NCBI GenBank assembly: GCA_016845305.1
Contig: JAERSW010000041.1
Coordinates: 25,155-89,154, forward strand
Direction of reading: 5' to 3'
DNA: 64,000 bases
From: Acidimicrobiales bacterium
GTDB taxonomy: Bacteria > Actinomycetota > Acidimicrobiia > Acidimicrobiales > MedAcidi-G1
Shown here piece after piece: positions 25,025-35,976 of the stretch (its first letter is position 1; the number at the start of each line of letters is the position of its first letter). Below the pieces are notes generated by a model. That model saw only the letters and a program-made list of their open reading frames with translations, was not told the DNA's origin and made no database searches. Position numbers and translations under genes: made by a program.

Positions 25025-27577
25025 TCAGCCGCGTGCGGCGATCACCGCCTCGACGGCGGCCTCCTGGAACGCCTCCGGGTCCATGGAAAAGGCCACCATG
25101 GAGTTGGTCTCGAGGATCACCACCATGCCGACCCCGGTGTCCCGGTCGATGAACCCATTGCCACCCCAGATGCTGGCGGAGACGGGCCGGCCGGTCTCCC
25201 GGTCGATGCCGAAGCCGAGTCCCTGTCCCCAGGTCCTGCCGCCGGGGTCGACGACCATGCCGTCGTACACCCGGGCGATCCGGTCCTCGGTCATGAGGTC
25301 GATGGCCTCGGCCGACAGCACCTGCTGGTCACCGCACCGGCCGTCGCGCAGGAACATCGTCAACAGCGCCGCGACGTCGTCGGCGGTGCCGTGGGCGCCG
25401 CCCAGGATCGACGGGTTGTCGGTGGCGGCCAGCGTCGACGGGTCCCCGCCGAACCCGGTCGGGTATTCCCAGGTGGGCCCGAACGTGAACTGGCTCCACG
25501 GGTTGTTGTAGGCCAGCGTGTCCATGCCGCAGGGCTGGACGTACGTCTCGTCGACCAGCTCGGCCCACGACTTCCCCGAGGCCGCCTCGGCGATGGCTCC
25601 GGCCAACTGGAGGTCGGCGCCGGTCCACGGGAACCGGTGCTCGGTGTCCGGGGCGATCAGGTCGGCGTCGTCGTCGGGGCTGGTGGCGATCGCCTCGCCG
25701 CACGCCTGCAACGTTCCCGTGTGCTCCGCTGAGCACAGGTACGGGGCGTAGCCGCCGGAGGCGAATCCGCCCAGCATGCCGGAGCTGTGCGACAGCAGCT
25801 GGGCGACGGTCACGTCGGGCATGCCCGATCCCCACGGTGCCGCGTCCGAGATGGGGGCGTCGATGTCCAGCACGCCGTCGTCGTGGAGCTTCATCAGGAT
25901 CCCCGCCGAGAACGTCTCGCTCAGGTTCCCGAGCAGGGAGATCCGTCCGGGGGCGAACTCGCCGAAGTCGGACCGGTGGACGATGCCGGCGTCGCGTTCG
26001 ACCACGATCACCGTCCCCCCGTTCAGGCTGTCCCCGACGACGGTTCGCCGCACGAGCTCGTCCAGCGCCGAGAAGTCGTAGTCCCGTGGTTCGGCGACGA
26101 GGTCACCGACCACGTTGCCGCCGGCCGGGGAGTACTCGTAGATGACGTTGGCCAACGAGGCATCGACGTCACCGGAGTCGGCGTGGCCGATCACGGTGAT
26201 CTTCTGGGACCCGCAGTCGCCGAACTCGTCGCACGACAACAGGCCGGTGAAGCCCTGGTAGTCGCGGACGCCGCTCAGGAACTCGCGGACCCCGGCCCGG
26301 TCGATGACCAGTGCCCCGTCGTCGTCGAGGTAGCTGGCCGCGTCGATGGCTTCCAGCAGCAGCGTCGTGGCGTCCACGCTGTGCGCCCAGAACGCCGCCG
26401 ATGGCCGCTCTGCCCACTGGGCTACGTAGGTACCCAGGAAGGAATCGACGGTGCCGCCGATGATGGTCTGGTTCCGGTTGTTGCCGTAGCGCAGGTCCGG
26501 ACCGGAGAAGTACAGGCCCTCGGACTCGGGCAGCTCCATGAAGTTCGACACCATCAGGCCGTCGGCGGCCATCAGGGTCACGCCGTCCATGCCGGCCACG
26601 TTGCCGACCTGCTGGACGATGAAGTCGCCCTCGGGCTGGAAGATCGGGAAGAACAGCATCTCCGGGGCGCCGGCGGCGATCTCGGTCAGGACCGGGACCA
26701 TGTCGGTGTCGCCCTTGTTGACCGCCGTGAACCCGGTGATCGTCCCGCCGCCGGCCTCGAAGGCGTCGGCGAACGCCCGGGCCAGGCCCTGGGTGTACGG
26801 GTCGCCGTCGTGGATCGCCGCCGCCGTGGTCACCCCGAGCACGTCGAGGGCGAACCCGGCGGCCGCCGCACCCTGGTACAGGTCGTTGTGCGCGGTGCGG
26901 TAGTAGCCGGGGTAGTTGTTCTCGCCGGCCGTCCCGGCCAGGTCGCTGGTCAGCGACGGGCTGGTGTTGGACGGTGAGATCATCACCATGCCGGCCTCGG
27001 AGATCAACGGCGCGGCCGCCGCGGCCGCACCGGAGCAGCTGGTGCCGATCACGCCGACCACGTCCTCGTCGGCCACGATCGTCTGGGCGGCCGCCGCACC
27101 ACCATCAGCGCTGCACAGGTCATCCAGACCGGTGCCATACGAGATCTGGAAGCCCTTGACCTTCCCGGAAGAACTGCCCATCGCATGGAGGGTGGTGTGG
27201 ATGGACCGCTGGTTCGGGATGCCCAGGAAGGCCACGTCGCCGGAGATGGCGTTCAACGACCGGATCTGGATGTCCTCACCCGGCTCGACGCGCACCACGC
27301 CGAGCGACCCGTCGCCCAGGTGGTCGGCCGGAGCCGCCTCCTCGGCGGGTTCCTCGGCGGGTTCCTCGGCCGGCGCGGCCGTCGTGGCCGGAGCGGCCGT
27401 GGTCGCCGGAGCGTCATCACTCCCGCTGTCGGCTGGAGCGGCCGTGGTGGCCGGCGCGGCCGTCGTGGCGGCCGCCGTCGATTCGTCACCCCCGTCCGAG
27501 CCACAGGCCGCGGCCACCAGGCCGAACACGGCCAGCAGCGCGACGAAGGAGAACAGGGACTTCCGTGACCACCTCAT
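25025..27577 (-). CDS. Lipoprotein fusion: branched-chain-type substrate-binding domain + catalytically degenerate beta-lactamase/DD-peptidase domain
   Basis: 850 residues from the ATG at 27577 (AAAGGCGG upstream). Residues 1-25 are a lipoprotein signal (MRWSRKSLF..., lipobox VAAAC, C25), then a Thr/Ala/Pro/Glu linker (about 31-85). Residues 88-487 resemble Peripla_BP_6 type I binding proteins of branched-chain amino acid ABC systems (SLNAISGDVAFLG, VGVIGTSCSG, SPSNTSPSLT, YYRTAHND). Residues 500-850 resemble class C beta-lactamase-like serine hydrolases (KLHDDGVLDIDAPIS, AQLLSHSSGM). The SxxK motif is GNLSETFSA, so Ser is N551 and Lys is E554; YxN becomes F649-P-W651. The domain should be inactive. 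No ABC permease genes adjoin. An extracytoplasmic sensor or binding role is inference. Confidence 0.85.
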   Translation of the reverse strand: MRWSRKSLFSFVALLAVFGLVAAACGSDGGDESTAAATTAAPATTAAPADSGSDDAPATTAAPATTAAPAEEPAEEPAEEAAPADHLGDGSLGVVRVEPGEDIQIRSLNAISGDVAFLGIPNQRSIHTTLHAMGSSSGKVKGFQISYGTGLDDLCSADGGAAAAQTIVADEDVVGVIGTSCSGAAAAAAPLISEAGMVMISPSNTSPSLTSDLAGTAGENNYPGYYRTAHNDLYQGAAAAGFALDVLGVTTAAAIHDGDPYTQGLARAFADAFEAGGGTITGFTAVNKGDTDMVPVLTEIAAGAPEMLFFPIFQPEGDFIVQQVGNVAGMDGVTLMAADGLMVSNFMELPESEGLYFSGPDLRYGNNRNQTIIGGTVDSFLGTYVAQWAERPSAAFWAHSVDATTLLLEAIDAASYLDDDGALVIDRAGVREFLSGVRDYQGFTGLLSCDEFGDCGSQKITVIGHADSGDVDASLANVIYEYSPAGGNVVGDLVAEPRDYDFSALDELVRRTVVGDSLNGGTVIVVERDAGIVHRSDFGEFAPGRISLLGNLSETFSAGILMKLHDDGVLDIDAPISDAAPWGSGMPDVTVAQLLSHSSGMLGGFASGGYAPYLCSAEHTGTLQACGEAIATSPDDDADLIAPDTEHRFPWTGADLQLAGAIAEAASGKSWAELVDETYVQPCGMDTLAYNNPWSQFTFGPTWEYPTGFGGDPSTLAATDNPSILGGAHGTADDVAALLTMFLRDGRCGDQQVLSAEAIDLMTEDRIARVYDGMVVDPGGRTWGQGLGFGIDRETGRPVSASIWGGNGFIDRDTGVGMVVILETNSMVAFSMDPEAFQEAAVEAVIAARG

Positions 27578-27596
27578 GGCCACCGCCTTTCCGCCC

Positions 27597-27606
27597 GGGG
27601 GGGGGG
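27597..27606 (-). repeat. Homopolymer tract G10 (C10 on the lipoprotein mRNA)
   Basis: Ten G in a row on the plus strand, read as C10 in the 5' leader of the lipoprotein gene about 20 bases before its ATG. Such runs are slip-prone in replication and may also be sequencing-error prone. Confidence 0.85.
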
Positions 27607-27662
27607 TTCCCGCTGAACCCACCGCCTGATCGACGGACCACCCGCCGGTCCGCCGTCCGGCA

Positions 27663-27690
27663 AGGTCACCATCCCCGGGGGGGGTGTCAA
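27663..27690 (-). promoter_or_regulatory. Candidate lipoprotein promoter with a C8 tract in its spacer
   Basis: On the minus strand a perfect TTGACA (27690-27685) is followed by C8GGGGATGG (16 nt) and TGACCT (27668-27663). The -35 is clear; the -10 is weak and other choices exist. The C8 run (27684-27677) lies inside the spacer, so its length would set promoter spacing. Confidence 0.4.
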
Positions 27691-27712
27691 CCGTCGACCG
27701 CCCCCGTATCGT
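27685..27712 (+). promoter_or_regulatory. Candidate groESL promoter
   Basis: TGTCAA (27685-27690), 16-nt spacer, TATCGT (27707-27712). Transcription would begin within the CIRCE element that starts at 27712, the usual arrangement for HrcA repression. The -35 is a weak match. Confidence 0.4.
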
Positions 27713-27738
27713 TGGCACTCGTCCGGCGAGACTGCCAA
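27712..27738 (+). promoter_or_regulatory. CIRCE operator (HrcA binding site)
   Basis: TTGGCACTC (27712-27720), 9-nt spacer, GACTGCCAA (27730-27738). This matches the CIRCE consensus TTAGCACTC-N9-GAGTGCTAA, with arms complementary at 8 of 9 positions. HrcA repression of groESL until heat or misfolding stress is the established role. hrcA itself is not in the window. Confidence 0.85.
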
Positions 27739-27818
27739 TCGGTGGTCCCGCCACGGCCAAGCCATCAGGACGCCTCCGGCCACACGGGTCCGGCGTCGTG
27801 TCGAAAGGGAACCATTCG

Positions 27819-29761
<1,943 letters not shown>

Positions 29762-29798
29762 GACCCGTCAGGGTCGCCCCGGTCGCATCCGGGTTTCT

Positions 29799-29835
29799 GG
29801 GAGCCGGGCCCTCGTGGCCCGGCTCCCGGCGTTTT
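29799..29835 (+). terminator. Intrinsic terminator of groES-groEL
   Basis: GGGAGCCGGGCC (29799-29810), loop CTCGT, GGCCCGGCTCCC (29816-29827), a perfect 12-bp stem, followed by GGCG and TTTT. This is the best terminator in the window. Confidence 0.88.
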
Positions 29836-29847
29836 CGGGCCCGCCGG

Positions 29848-29853
29848 TAGGTT
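29848..29853 (+). promoter_or_regulatory. -10 box for leaderless gene at 29,860
   Basis: TAGGTT followed by 6 nt and the ATG at 29860, directly after the groEL terminator. Confidence 0.5.
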
Positions 29854-29859
29854 GGGGCC

Positions 29860-30165
29860 ATGAGCGACGCCGCCCGTCCCACCGCTGGTGCCTGGCCGGC
29901 GCCCGATGCCGCGAAGCTGGCCGGCCAGTTCGCCGAGTGGACCCGCGGCGAGACCCTCGTGGGCCGCATGCTGGCCAACCTGAAGACCGGCCGCCTGCCC
30001 GACCTGCTGGCCGAGGCCGCCGACGGTCCGCACGCCGACGCCGTGGCCGCCGTGTCGGTCCACTGGGAGGGCTGGGAGAAGGGTTCCATCGTGCCGCTGG
30101 CGGTGGCCGAGGGCCTGCGCGACGACGGCCTCGAGGCCCTGCTGGCCGCGCTGGCCGACGGGTGA
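29860..30165 (+). CDS. Small conserved-type hypothetical protein (101 residues)
   Basis: 101 residues, slightly acidic, alpha-helical in appearance (AKLAGQFAEWTRGETLVGRM, GRLPDLLAEAADG, HADAVAAVSVHWEGWEKG). No signal peptide, membrane segment, cysteine or known motif. The gene is credible because of the leaderless TAnnnT-N6-ATG start and a 4-base stop/start overlap with the NUDIX gene, with which it is probably coupled. Function is not recognised; a partner of the NUDIX enzyme is possible. Confidence 0.7.
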   Translation: MSDAARPTAGAWPAPDAAKLAGQFAEWTRGETLVGRMLANLKTGRLPDLLAEAADGPHADAVAAVSVHWEGWEKGSIVPLAVAEGLRDDGLEALLAALADG

Positions 30166-30920
30166 GCGCCCCGGCGTCCACCCCTCCGGGGGGCCCGGCC
30201 GACGGCGAGGCCCCGATCGTTCCCGAGGGGCGGGGCGGCCCTCAGCGCATTCCCCGCCCCGCCGACTGGCGTCCCGGCTGGCCCGCTCCGTGGGCCGACC
30301 TCGACGACCGCACCCTGTCGCTCGATCGGGTCGTCGACGCGGTGGAGGGCCGCGAGCCGTCCGGCATCCGGGGTCGTCCCCGTGGCGACGAACGATCCTC
30401 CGGCGTGCTCGTCGCGCTGTACGACCAGCCGGGCGAGGGCGCCCACGTGGTCCTGACCCGTCGGGCGTCGCACCTGGCGTCGCACACCCACGAGGTGTCG
30501 TTCCCCGGCGGCCGCCACGACCCCGACGACGCCGACCTGTGGGCCACCGCCCGACGCGAGGCCGCCGAGGAGGTCGAGCTCGACCCGGCGCTGCCCCGTC
30601 TCGTCGGGCGCCTCGACCCGTTGGTGACCGTGGGTAGCCGCAGCCTCATCCACCCGTTCGTGGCCGTCCTGCCCGGCCCGCCCGAGCTGACGGCCAACCC
30701 CGACGAGGTGGAGGCCGTGCTCCGGGTGCCGCTGGCCGAACTGCTCCTCGACGACGTGTACCGGGAGGAGGAGTGGTCCCGCTTCGGCGAGCCGTGGATC
30801 CTGACCTTCTTCGAGCTGGTCGGCGACACCGTGTGGGGGGCCACCGCGGCGATGCTGCGCCAACTGCTGGTGCTCGGTCTCGGCCTCGACGACCCCCGCA
30901 ACTACCGTGCCGACCCATGA
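30162..30920 (+). CDS. NUDIX hydrolase, CoA pyrophosphatase (NudL)-like
   Basis: 252 residues from a GTG that overlaps the previous stop. The Nudix box is GGRHDPDDADLWATARREAAEE with the REAAEE catalytic core; upstream LTRRASHLASHTHEVSFPGG matches the CoA-diphosphatase subgroup signature. Predicted to cleave CoA or acyl-CoA into 3',5'-ADP and 4'-phosphopantetheine; the exact substrate is inference. The first 60 residues are Pro/Gly-rich and poorly conserved, so a later start cannot be excluded. Confidence 0.85.
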   Translation: MSAPASTPPGGPADGEAPIVPEGRGGPQRIPRPADWRPGWPAPWADLDDRTLSLDRVVDAVEGREPSGIRGRPRGDERSSGVLVALYDQPGEGAHVVLTRRASHLASHTHEVSFPGGRHDPDDADLWATARREAAEEVELDPALPRLVGRLDPLVTVGSRSLIHPFVAVLPGPPELTANPDEVEAVLRVPLAELLLDDVYREEEWSRFGEPWILTFFELVGDTVWGATAAMLRQLLVLGLGLDDPRNYRADP

Positions 30921-30929
30921 GGACCCCCG

Positions 30930-32375
30930 GTGCCTGACCAGATCCCCGCCACCGACGGTTCCGAGCCGGTGCCGCACATGTCGACCGACGAGTTCCGGTC
31001 GGCCGGCCGCGACACCGTCGACTTCCTGGCCGGCTACCTCGACGGCTTCCGCACCGATGCGCCGGACTCCCGTCCCGGGCCGACCGTGGCTCCCGGCGAG
31101 GTCTACGCCTCGTTGCCGTCGTCGCCGCCCGCCGAGGGCGAGCCGTTCGAGGCGATCCTGGCCGACGTCGAGCGGCTGCTCGTCCCCGGCCTGACCAACT
31201 GGCAGCACCCCGGCTTCTACGGCTTCTTCCCCGCCGACTCGTCACCCCCGTCGGTCCTCGGCGAGCTGGTGTCGGCCGGCCTCGGCCAGCAGGGGATGCT
31301 CTGGTCGACCAGCCCGGCCTGCACCGAGCTCGAGATGCTGGTGCTGGACTGGCTGGCCGAGGCCGCCGGTCTGCCCGACCGGTTCCGGTCCGGCGGCCCG
31401 GGTGGCGGCGTCATCCAGGACTCGGCCTCGTCGTCGTCGCTGTGCGCCATCCTCGCCGCCCGCGACCGGGCCGGCGGCGCCGAGGCCCTGCCCACCCTGC
31501 GGATCTACACCTCCGAGCAGGCCCACTCGTCGATCGAGAAGGACGTCCTCGTCGCCGGCTTCGCCCGCCACCAGCTGCGGTCCGTGCCCGGCGACGACGC
31601 CTTCGCCATGGACGCCGACGCGCTGGCCGCCATGGTCGCCGCCGACGTGGCCGACGGCCACGTGCCCTGCCTGGTGGCCGCCACCGTCGGGACCACCTCG
31701 TCCGGAGCCGTCGACCCCGTGTCGGCCATCTGCGACGTGGCCGGGCCGGTGGGGGCGTGGGTGCACGTCGACTCGGCGTGGGCCGGGGCGGCCACGGTGT
31801 GCCCGGAGCACCGCCACCTGCTCGACGGCCTCGACCGGGTCGACAGCTACTGCTTCAACCCGCACAAGTGGCTGCTCACCAACTTCGACTGCTCGGCGTT
31901 CTACCTGGCCGACGTCCAGCCGCTCCACGACTCGCTGTCGATCGTGCCCGAGTACCTCCGCAACACGGCCAGCGACGCCGGCGCGGTGGTCGACTACCGC
32001 GATTGGCAGGTGCCCCTCGGGCGTCGGTTCCGGGCGTTGAAGCTGTGGTTCGTGATGCGGTCCTACGGCGTCGAGGGCCTGCGGGCCCACATCCGGGCCC
32101 ACGTGGCCGCCGCCGCCGATCTGGCCGCACGGGTCGAGGCCAACCCGCGTCTCGAGCTGGCCGCCCCGCTGTCGCTGTCGCTGGTGTGCCTCCGCCACGT
32201 CGACGGCGACGACGCCACCGAGGCACTGATGGCCGCCGTCAACGCGTCGGGTCGGGCCTTCTGCACCCACACGAAGCTGGCCGACCGCTACGTGATGCGC
32301 GTCGCCGTGGGCGGCACCTGGACCACGGCCGCCCACGTCGCCGACCTCGCCGACCTCCTCGACGACCTGGCCTGA
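30930..32375 (+). CDS. Pyridoxal-dependent aromatic-L-amino-acid decarboxylase family protein
   Basis: 481 residues of group II PLP decarboxylase fold. TNWQHPGFYGFFPA near residue 90 and SEQAHSSIEKD match aromatic decarboxylases; VHVDSAWAGAA holds the PLP-binding Asp, and FNPHKWLLTNFDCS holds the Schiff-base Lys. Likely makes an aryl-amine such as tryptamine, tyramine or phenylethylamine; substrate is inferred from family only. GTG start 9 bases after the NUDIX gene, so probably the same transcript. Confidence 0.9.
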   Translation: MPDQIPATDGSEPVPHMSTDEFRSAGRDTVDFLAGYLDGFRTDAPDSRPGPTVAPGEVYASLPSSPPAEGEPFEAILADVERLLVPGLTNWQHPGFYGFFPADSSPPSVLGELVSAGLGQQGMLWSTSPACTELEMLVLDWLAEAAGLPDRFRSGGPGGGVIQDSASSSSLCAILAARDRAGGAEALPTLRIYTSEQAHSSIEKDVLVAGFARHQLRSVPGDDAFAMDADALAAMVAADVADGHVPCLVAATVGTTSSGAVDPVSAICDVAGPVGAWVHVDSAWAGAATVCPEHRHLLDGLDRVDSYCFNPHKWLLTNFDCSAFYLADVQPLHDSLSIVPEYLRNTASDAGAVVDYRDWQVPLGRRFRALKLWFVMRSYGVEGLRAHIRAHVAAAADLAARVEANPRLELAAPLSLSLVCLRHVDGDDATEALMAAVNASGRAFCTHTKLADRYVMRVAVGGTWTTAAHVADLADLLDDLA

Positions 32376-32395
32376 ATCGGCGGGCCTGACCCGGC
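32369..32395 (+). repeat. Stop-centred direct repeat after the decarboxylase gene
   Basis: GGCCTGAATCGGC (32369-32381) and GGCCTGACCCGGC (32383-32395), 11 of 13 identical, period 14. The first contains the real TGA stop; the second supplies another TGA. Confidence 0.65.
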
Positions 32396-32485
32396 GGCTC
32401 GGAGCCGGCCGGTGGGCTATGCCACGTGCCCGACGACCACCACGGTGGGCGCCCGCGCTCCGCGGACGGGTGCCGCGCGCGTGCC

Positions 32486-32491
32486 TAGAAT
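32486..32491 (+). promoter_or_regulatory. Candidate -10 box for guaB3-guaA
   Basis: TAGAAT is the best TAnnnT in the 209-base gap before guaB3. It would give a leader of about 87 nt ending in a GGGAG Shine-Dalgarno. No convincing -35. Confidence 0.4.
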
Positions 32492-32584
32492 CGACCCTTT
32501 CCGGAGGCCGGTCCCATGCCGCCGGCGGGGCCGCACCGGGCGGAGCAGGGCGCCGCGTCGAGGCTGCGCCGACAGGGAGTGACC

Positions 32585-33748
32585 ATGGCCGAGATCGAGA
32601 TCGGACTGGGCAAGAGCGGACGTCGGGCCTACGGCTTCGACGACATCGCCATCGTCCCCAGCCGTCGGACCCGCGACCCCGAGGACGTCGACATCTCCTG
32701 GCAGATCGACGCCTACCGGTTCGACCTGCCGCTGATGGCGTCGGCCATGGACGGCGTGGTCAGCCCGGCCACCGCCATCGAGATCGGCCGCCTCGGCGGC
32801 GTCGGGGTGCTCAACCTCGAGGGCCTGTGGACCCGCTACGAGGACGCCGACGCCATCCTCGCCGAGATCTCCGAACAGCCCGTCGAGAAGGCCACCCAGC
32901 GGATGCAGGAGCTGTACCAGCAGCCCATCGTCCCCGAGCTGGTCACCCAGCGGATCCGCGAGATCAACGACGCTGGCGTCGTGTCGTGCGCCTCGGTCAC
33001 CCCGCAGCGCACCGCCGGCCTCATCGACCACATCACCGCCGGCGAGCTGGACATGCTCGTCATCCAGGGCACCGTCGTGTCCGCCGAGCACGTGTCGACC
33101 ACCGTCGAGCCGCTGAACCTCAAGACGTTCATCCGCAGCCTCGACATCCCCGTCATCGTCGGCGGCTGCGCCACCTACAAGGCCGCCCTCCACCTGATGC
33201 GCACCGGCGCCGCCGGCGTGCTGGTCGGCGTCGGCCCCGGCCACGCCTGCACCACCCGCGGCGTGCTCGGCCTCGGCGTCCCCCAGGCCACCGCCATCGC
33301 CGACGTGCGGGCCGCCCGCATGCGCCACCTCGACGAGACCGGCGTCTACTGCCACGTCATCGCCGACGGCGGCATGGCCACCGGCGGCGACATCTCCAAG
33401 GCCATCGTGTGCGGCGCCGACGCCGTCATGATCGGCTCGCCGCTGGCCGCCGCCGCCGAGGCGCCCGGCCACGGCTTCCACTGGGGCATGGCCACCTTCC
33501 ACCCGACGCTGCCCCGCGGCGCCCGGGTCGAGACGACGACCCGCGGCACGCTCGAGGAGATCCTCCTCGGCCCGGCCAACGAGAACGACGGCAAGCTGAA
33601 CCTGTTCGGCGGCCTGCGCACCTCGATGGCCACCTGCGGCTACGTCGACGTCAAGGAGTTCCAGAAGGCCGAGGTCATGGTCGCCCCGGCGCTCCAGACC
33701 GAGGGCAAGTCGCTGCAGAAGTCCCAGGGGGTGGGGATGGGCCACTAG
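32585..33748 (+). CDS. guaB3: GuaB3 family IMP dehydrogenase-related protein
   Basis: 387 residues, start [20 protein letters not shown], the family's N-terminus; this ATG has GGGAG upstream, while an in-frame ATG at 32516 would add non-conserved residues. The TIM-barrel has [24 protein letters not shown], the loop [11 protein letters not shown] with the catalytic-type Cys, and [19 protein letters not shown] domains of classical IMPDH are absent. Mycobacteria carry GuaB3 beside GuaB2, and its activity is debated. It precedes guaA, which completes GMP synthesis from XMP. Confidence 0.93.
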   Translation: MAEIEIGLGKSGRRAYGFDDIAIVPSRRTRDPEDVDISWQIDAYRFDLPLMASAMDGVVSPATAIEIGRLGGVGVLNLEGLWTRYEDADAILAEISEQPVEKATQRMQELYQQPIVPELVTQRIREINDAGVVSCASVTPQRTAGLIDHITAGELDMLVIQGTVVSAEHVSTTVEPLNLKTFIRSLDIPVIVGGCATYKAALHLMRTGAAGVLVGVGPGHACTTRGVLGLGVPQATAIADVRAARMRHLDETGVYCHVIADGGMATGGDISKAIVCGADAVMIGSPLAAAAEAPGHGFHWGMATFHPTLPRGARVETTTRGTLEEILLGPANENDGKLNLFGGLRTSMATCGYVDVKEFQKAEVMVAPALQTEGKSLQKSQGVGMGH

Positions 33749-33770
33749 GCCCGCCGACCTCCCCGAACCC

Positions 33771-35333
33771 ATGACCAGGACGTCCGGCGGGAGCGCCCGC
33801 GCCACCGACCGCATCCTGGTCGTCGACTTCGGCGCCCAGTACGCGCAGCTCATCGCCCGCCGGGTGCGCGAGGCGAACGTCTACAGCGAGATCGTCCCCC
33901 ACGACCTGACGGCCGACGAGTTCGCCGCGAAGGCCCCGTCGGGGATCATCTTCAGCGGCGGCCCCGCCTCGGTCCACGTGGACGGCGCGCCCCGCATCGA
34001 CCCCGGCGTCTACGACCTCGGCGTCCCCATCCTCGGCATCTGCTACGGCGCCCAGCTGATCGCCCACCAGCGGGGCGGCACCGTCGGCCGCAACGAACGT
34101 GGCGAGTACGGCCGCACCGACCTGTCGGTGGCCGAGCCGGGTGCCCTGCTGGTCGACGCCGGCGCCGGCTCCCATCCGGTGTGGATGAGCCACTTCGACG
34201 CCATCACCGAGCCGCCGGCCGGCGCCACCGTCACCGCCTCGTCGCCCGACGCCCCGGTGGCCGCCTTCGAGGCCCCCGACGCCGGCCTGTACGCCGTCCA
34301 GTTCCACCCCGAGGTCCACCACACGCCGTGCGGCCAGGACCTCATCGTCCGCTTCGTCCACGACGTGTGCGGCTGCGGCGGTGACTGGACGATGGCCTCG
34401 GTCATCGAGTCGTCGGTCGACGCCATCCGCGCCCAGGTCGGCGACGGCCGGGCCATCTGCGGCCTGTCCGGCGGCGTCGACTCGGCGGTCGCCGCCGCGC
34501 TCGTGCACCGGGCCATCGGCCACCAGCTGACCTGCGTGTTCGTCGACACCGGCCTGATGCGGGCCGGCGAGGGCGAGCAGGTCGTCGAGACGTTCCAGAA
34601 GACGCAGGGCATCGAGCTGGTCCACGTGCGGGCCGCCGACCGGTTCTTCGAGCGCCTGGCCGGCGTCACCGACCCGGAGGACAAGCGCAAGGCCATCGGC
34701 GAGCTGTTCATCCGCATCTTCGAGGAGGCGGCCGGCGGCATCACCGACGCCAAGTTCCTCGTCCAGGGGACGCTGTACCCGGACGTCATCGAGTCGGGCA
34801 CGAAGGACGCCGCCAAGATCAAGAGCCACCACAACGTGGGCGGCCTGCCCGACGACATGGAGTTCGACCTCGTCGAGCCGCTCCGCAACCTGTTCAAGGA
34901 CGAGGTGCGGGCCGTCGGCTCCGAGCTGGGCCTGCCCGACGAGATCGTGTGGCGCCAGCCGTTCCCCGGTCCCGGCCTCGGCGTCCGCATCATCGGCGAG
35001 GTCACCCCGGAGGCCACCGCCATCCTGCAGGCCGCCGACCTGATCGTCCGCGAGGAGGTGCGGGCCGCCGGCCTGGAGCGCGAGATCTGGCAGGCGTTCG
35101 CCGTGCTGGCCGACATCCGGTCCGTCGGGGTGATGGGCGACGAGCGCACCTACGCCCGACCCATCATCATCCGGGCCGTCACCAGCGAGGACGCCATGAC
35201 GGCCGACTGGGCCCGCCTGCCGTACGACCTCCTCGAGAAGATGTCGAGCCGCATCATCAACGAGGTCGACGGCGTGAACCGGGTGGCCTACGACATCACG
35301 TCCAAGCCGCCCGGCACCATCGAGTGGGAATAG
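33771..35333 (+). CDS. guaA: GMP synthase (glutamine-hydrolysing)
   Basis: 520 residues. Class I glutamine amidotransferase with [14 protein letters not shown] (nucleophile Cys) and [11 protein letters not shown] pyrophosphatase loop [14 protein letters not shown]; dimerisation domain with [13 protein letters not shown] and the C-terminal [14 protein letters not shown]. Converts XMP to GMP using glutamine and ATP. ATG 22 bases after guaB3, so probably cotranscribed. Confidence 0.97.
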   Translation: MTRTSGGSARATDRILVVDFGAQYAQLIARRVREANVYSEIVPHDLTADEFAAKAPSGIIFSGGPASVHVDGAPRIDPGVYDLGVPILGICYGAQLIAHQRGGTVGRNERGEYGRTDLSVAEPGALLVDAGAGSHPVWMSHFDAITEPPAGATVTASSPDAPVAAFEAPDAGLYAVQFHPEVHHTPCGQDLIVRFVHDVCGCGGDWTMASVIESSVDAIRAQVGDGRAICGLSGGVDSAVAAALVHRAIGHQLTCVFVDTGLMRAGEGEQVVETFQKTQGIELVHVRAADRFFERLAGVTDPEDKRKAIGELFIRIFEEAAGGITDAKFLVQGTLYPDVIESGTKDAAKIKSHHNVGGLPDDMEFDLVEPLRNLFKDEVRAVGSELGLPDEIVWRQPFPGPGLGVRIIGEVTPEATAILQAADLIVREEVRAAGLEREIWQAFAVLADIRSVGVMGDERTYARPIIIRAVTSEDAMTADWARLPYDLLEKMSSRIINEVDGVNRVAYDITSKPPGTIEWE

Positions 35334-35352
35334 GCGGATGGGAAGAGGCGAT
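35325..35352 (+). repeat. Stop-centred direct repeat after guaA
   Basis: TGGGAATAGGCGGA (35325-35338) and TGGGAAGAGGCGAT (35339-35352), adjacent copies with period 14 and 11 of 14 identical. The first holds the guaA TAG stop. Confidence 0.65.
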
Positions 35353-35357
35353 CACCC

Positions 35358-35969
35358 GTGACCGCTGACGGTCCCGCTCCGCTCTCCGACGGCGACCGCA
35401 CCGACACGATCGCCGCCTACACCTCGGCGTGCGCCTTCTTCGGTGAGCGCCTGGCCGCCGTCACCGAGCTCGACTGGGAACGCCCCACCCCGTGCGACGA
35501 CTGGGACGTCGGCACGCTCGTCGCCCACGTCGTCACCGGCGAGTCGCTCGTCACCCGGGTGCTGCGCGACGGCGGCGCCTGGGAGGGCACCGTCGACCGC
35601 TCCGTGCTGGGCGCCAACCCGATGGCCGCCTGGCGGGGCACGGCGCTGGCCGCCCTCGAGTCGGCGTCGGCCGACGGGGTGCTGGACGCCCTGCACCCCC
35701 ACGCCGTCGGCGACCTGCCCGGCGCGGTGATCGTCGGGTTCCGGGTCACCGAGAACCTCGTCCACGGCTGGGACCTGGCCGCTGCCTGCGGCACCGAGGT
35801 GGAGCTGCCCGAGGCGCTGGCGGCCCGCTGCCTCGACTTCTGGCTGCCGCTCGTCGGCACCGACGGCCGCATCGGCGCCGCCGGGTCGTCGTTCGGCCCG
35901 CCGGTCCTGCCGCCCGACGGCGCCCCGGCCGGCGTCCGACTGCTCGCCCTGCTCGGCCGGACGGCATGA
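35358..35969 (+). CDS. Maleylpyruvate isomerase-type (MDMPI_N, TIGR03086-like) metal-binding protein
   Basis: 203 residues of the DinB-like four-helix fold. WERPTPCDDWDVGTLVAHVV carries the first metal His, and RVTENLVHGWDLAAACG carries the second with the typical HxWDLA pattern. Related actinobacterial proteins include mycothiol-dependent enzymes; no specific reaction can be assigned. GTG start 24 bases after guaA. Confidence 0.8.
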   Translation: MTADGPAPLSDGDRTDTIAAYTSACAFFGERLAAVTELDWERPTPCDDWDVGTLVAHVVTGESLVTRVLRDGGAWEGTVDRSVLGANPMAAWRGTALAALESASADGVLDALHPHAVGDLPGAVIVGFRVTENLVHGWDLAAACGTEVELPEALAARCLDFWLPLVGTDGRIGAAGSSFGPPVLPPDGAPAGVRLLALLGRTA

Positions 35970-35976
35970 TCCACGG

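Noticed and set aside
27323..27475. Short repeats in the lipoprotein gene considered as a CRISPR or minisatellite array
   Set aside because: They are codon-level repeats of the Ala/Thr/Pro/Glu linker, without spacers or constant repeat length.
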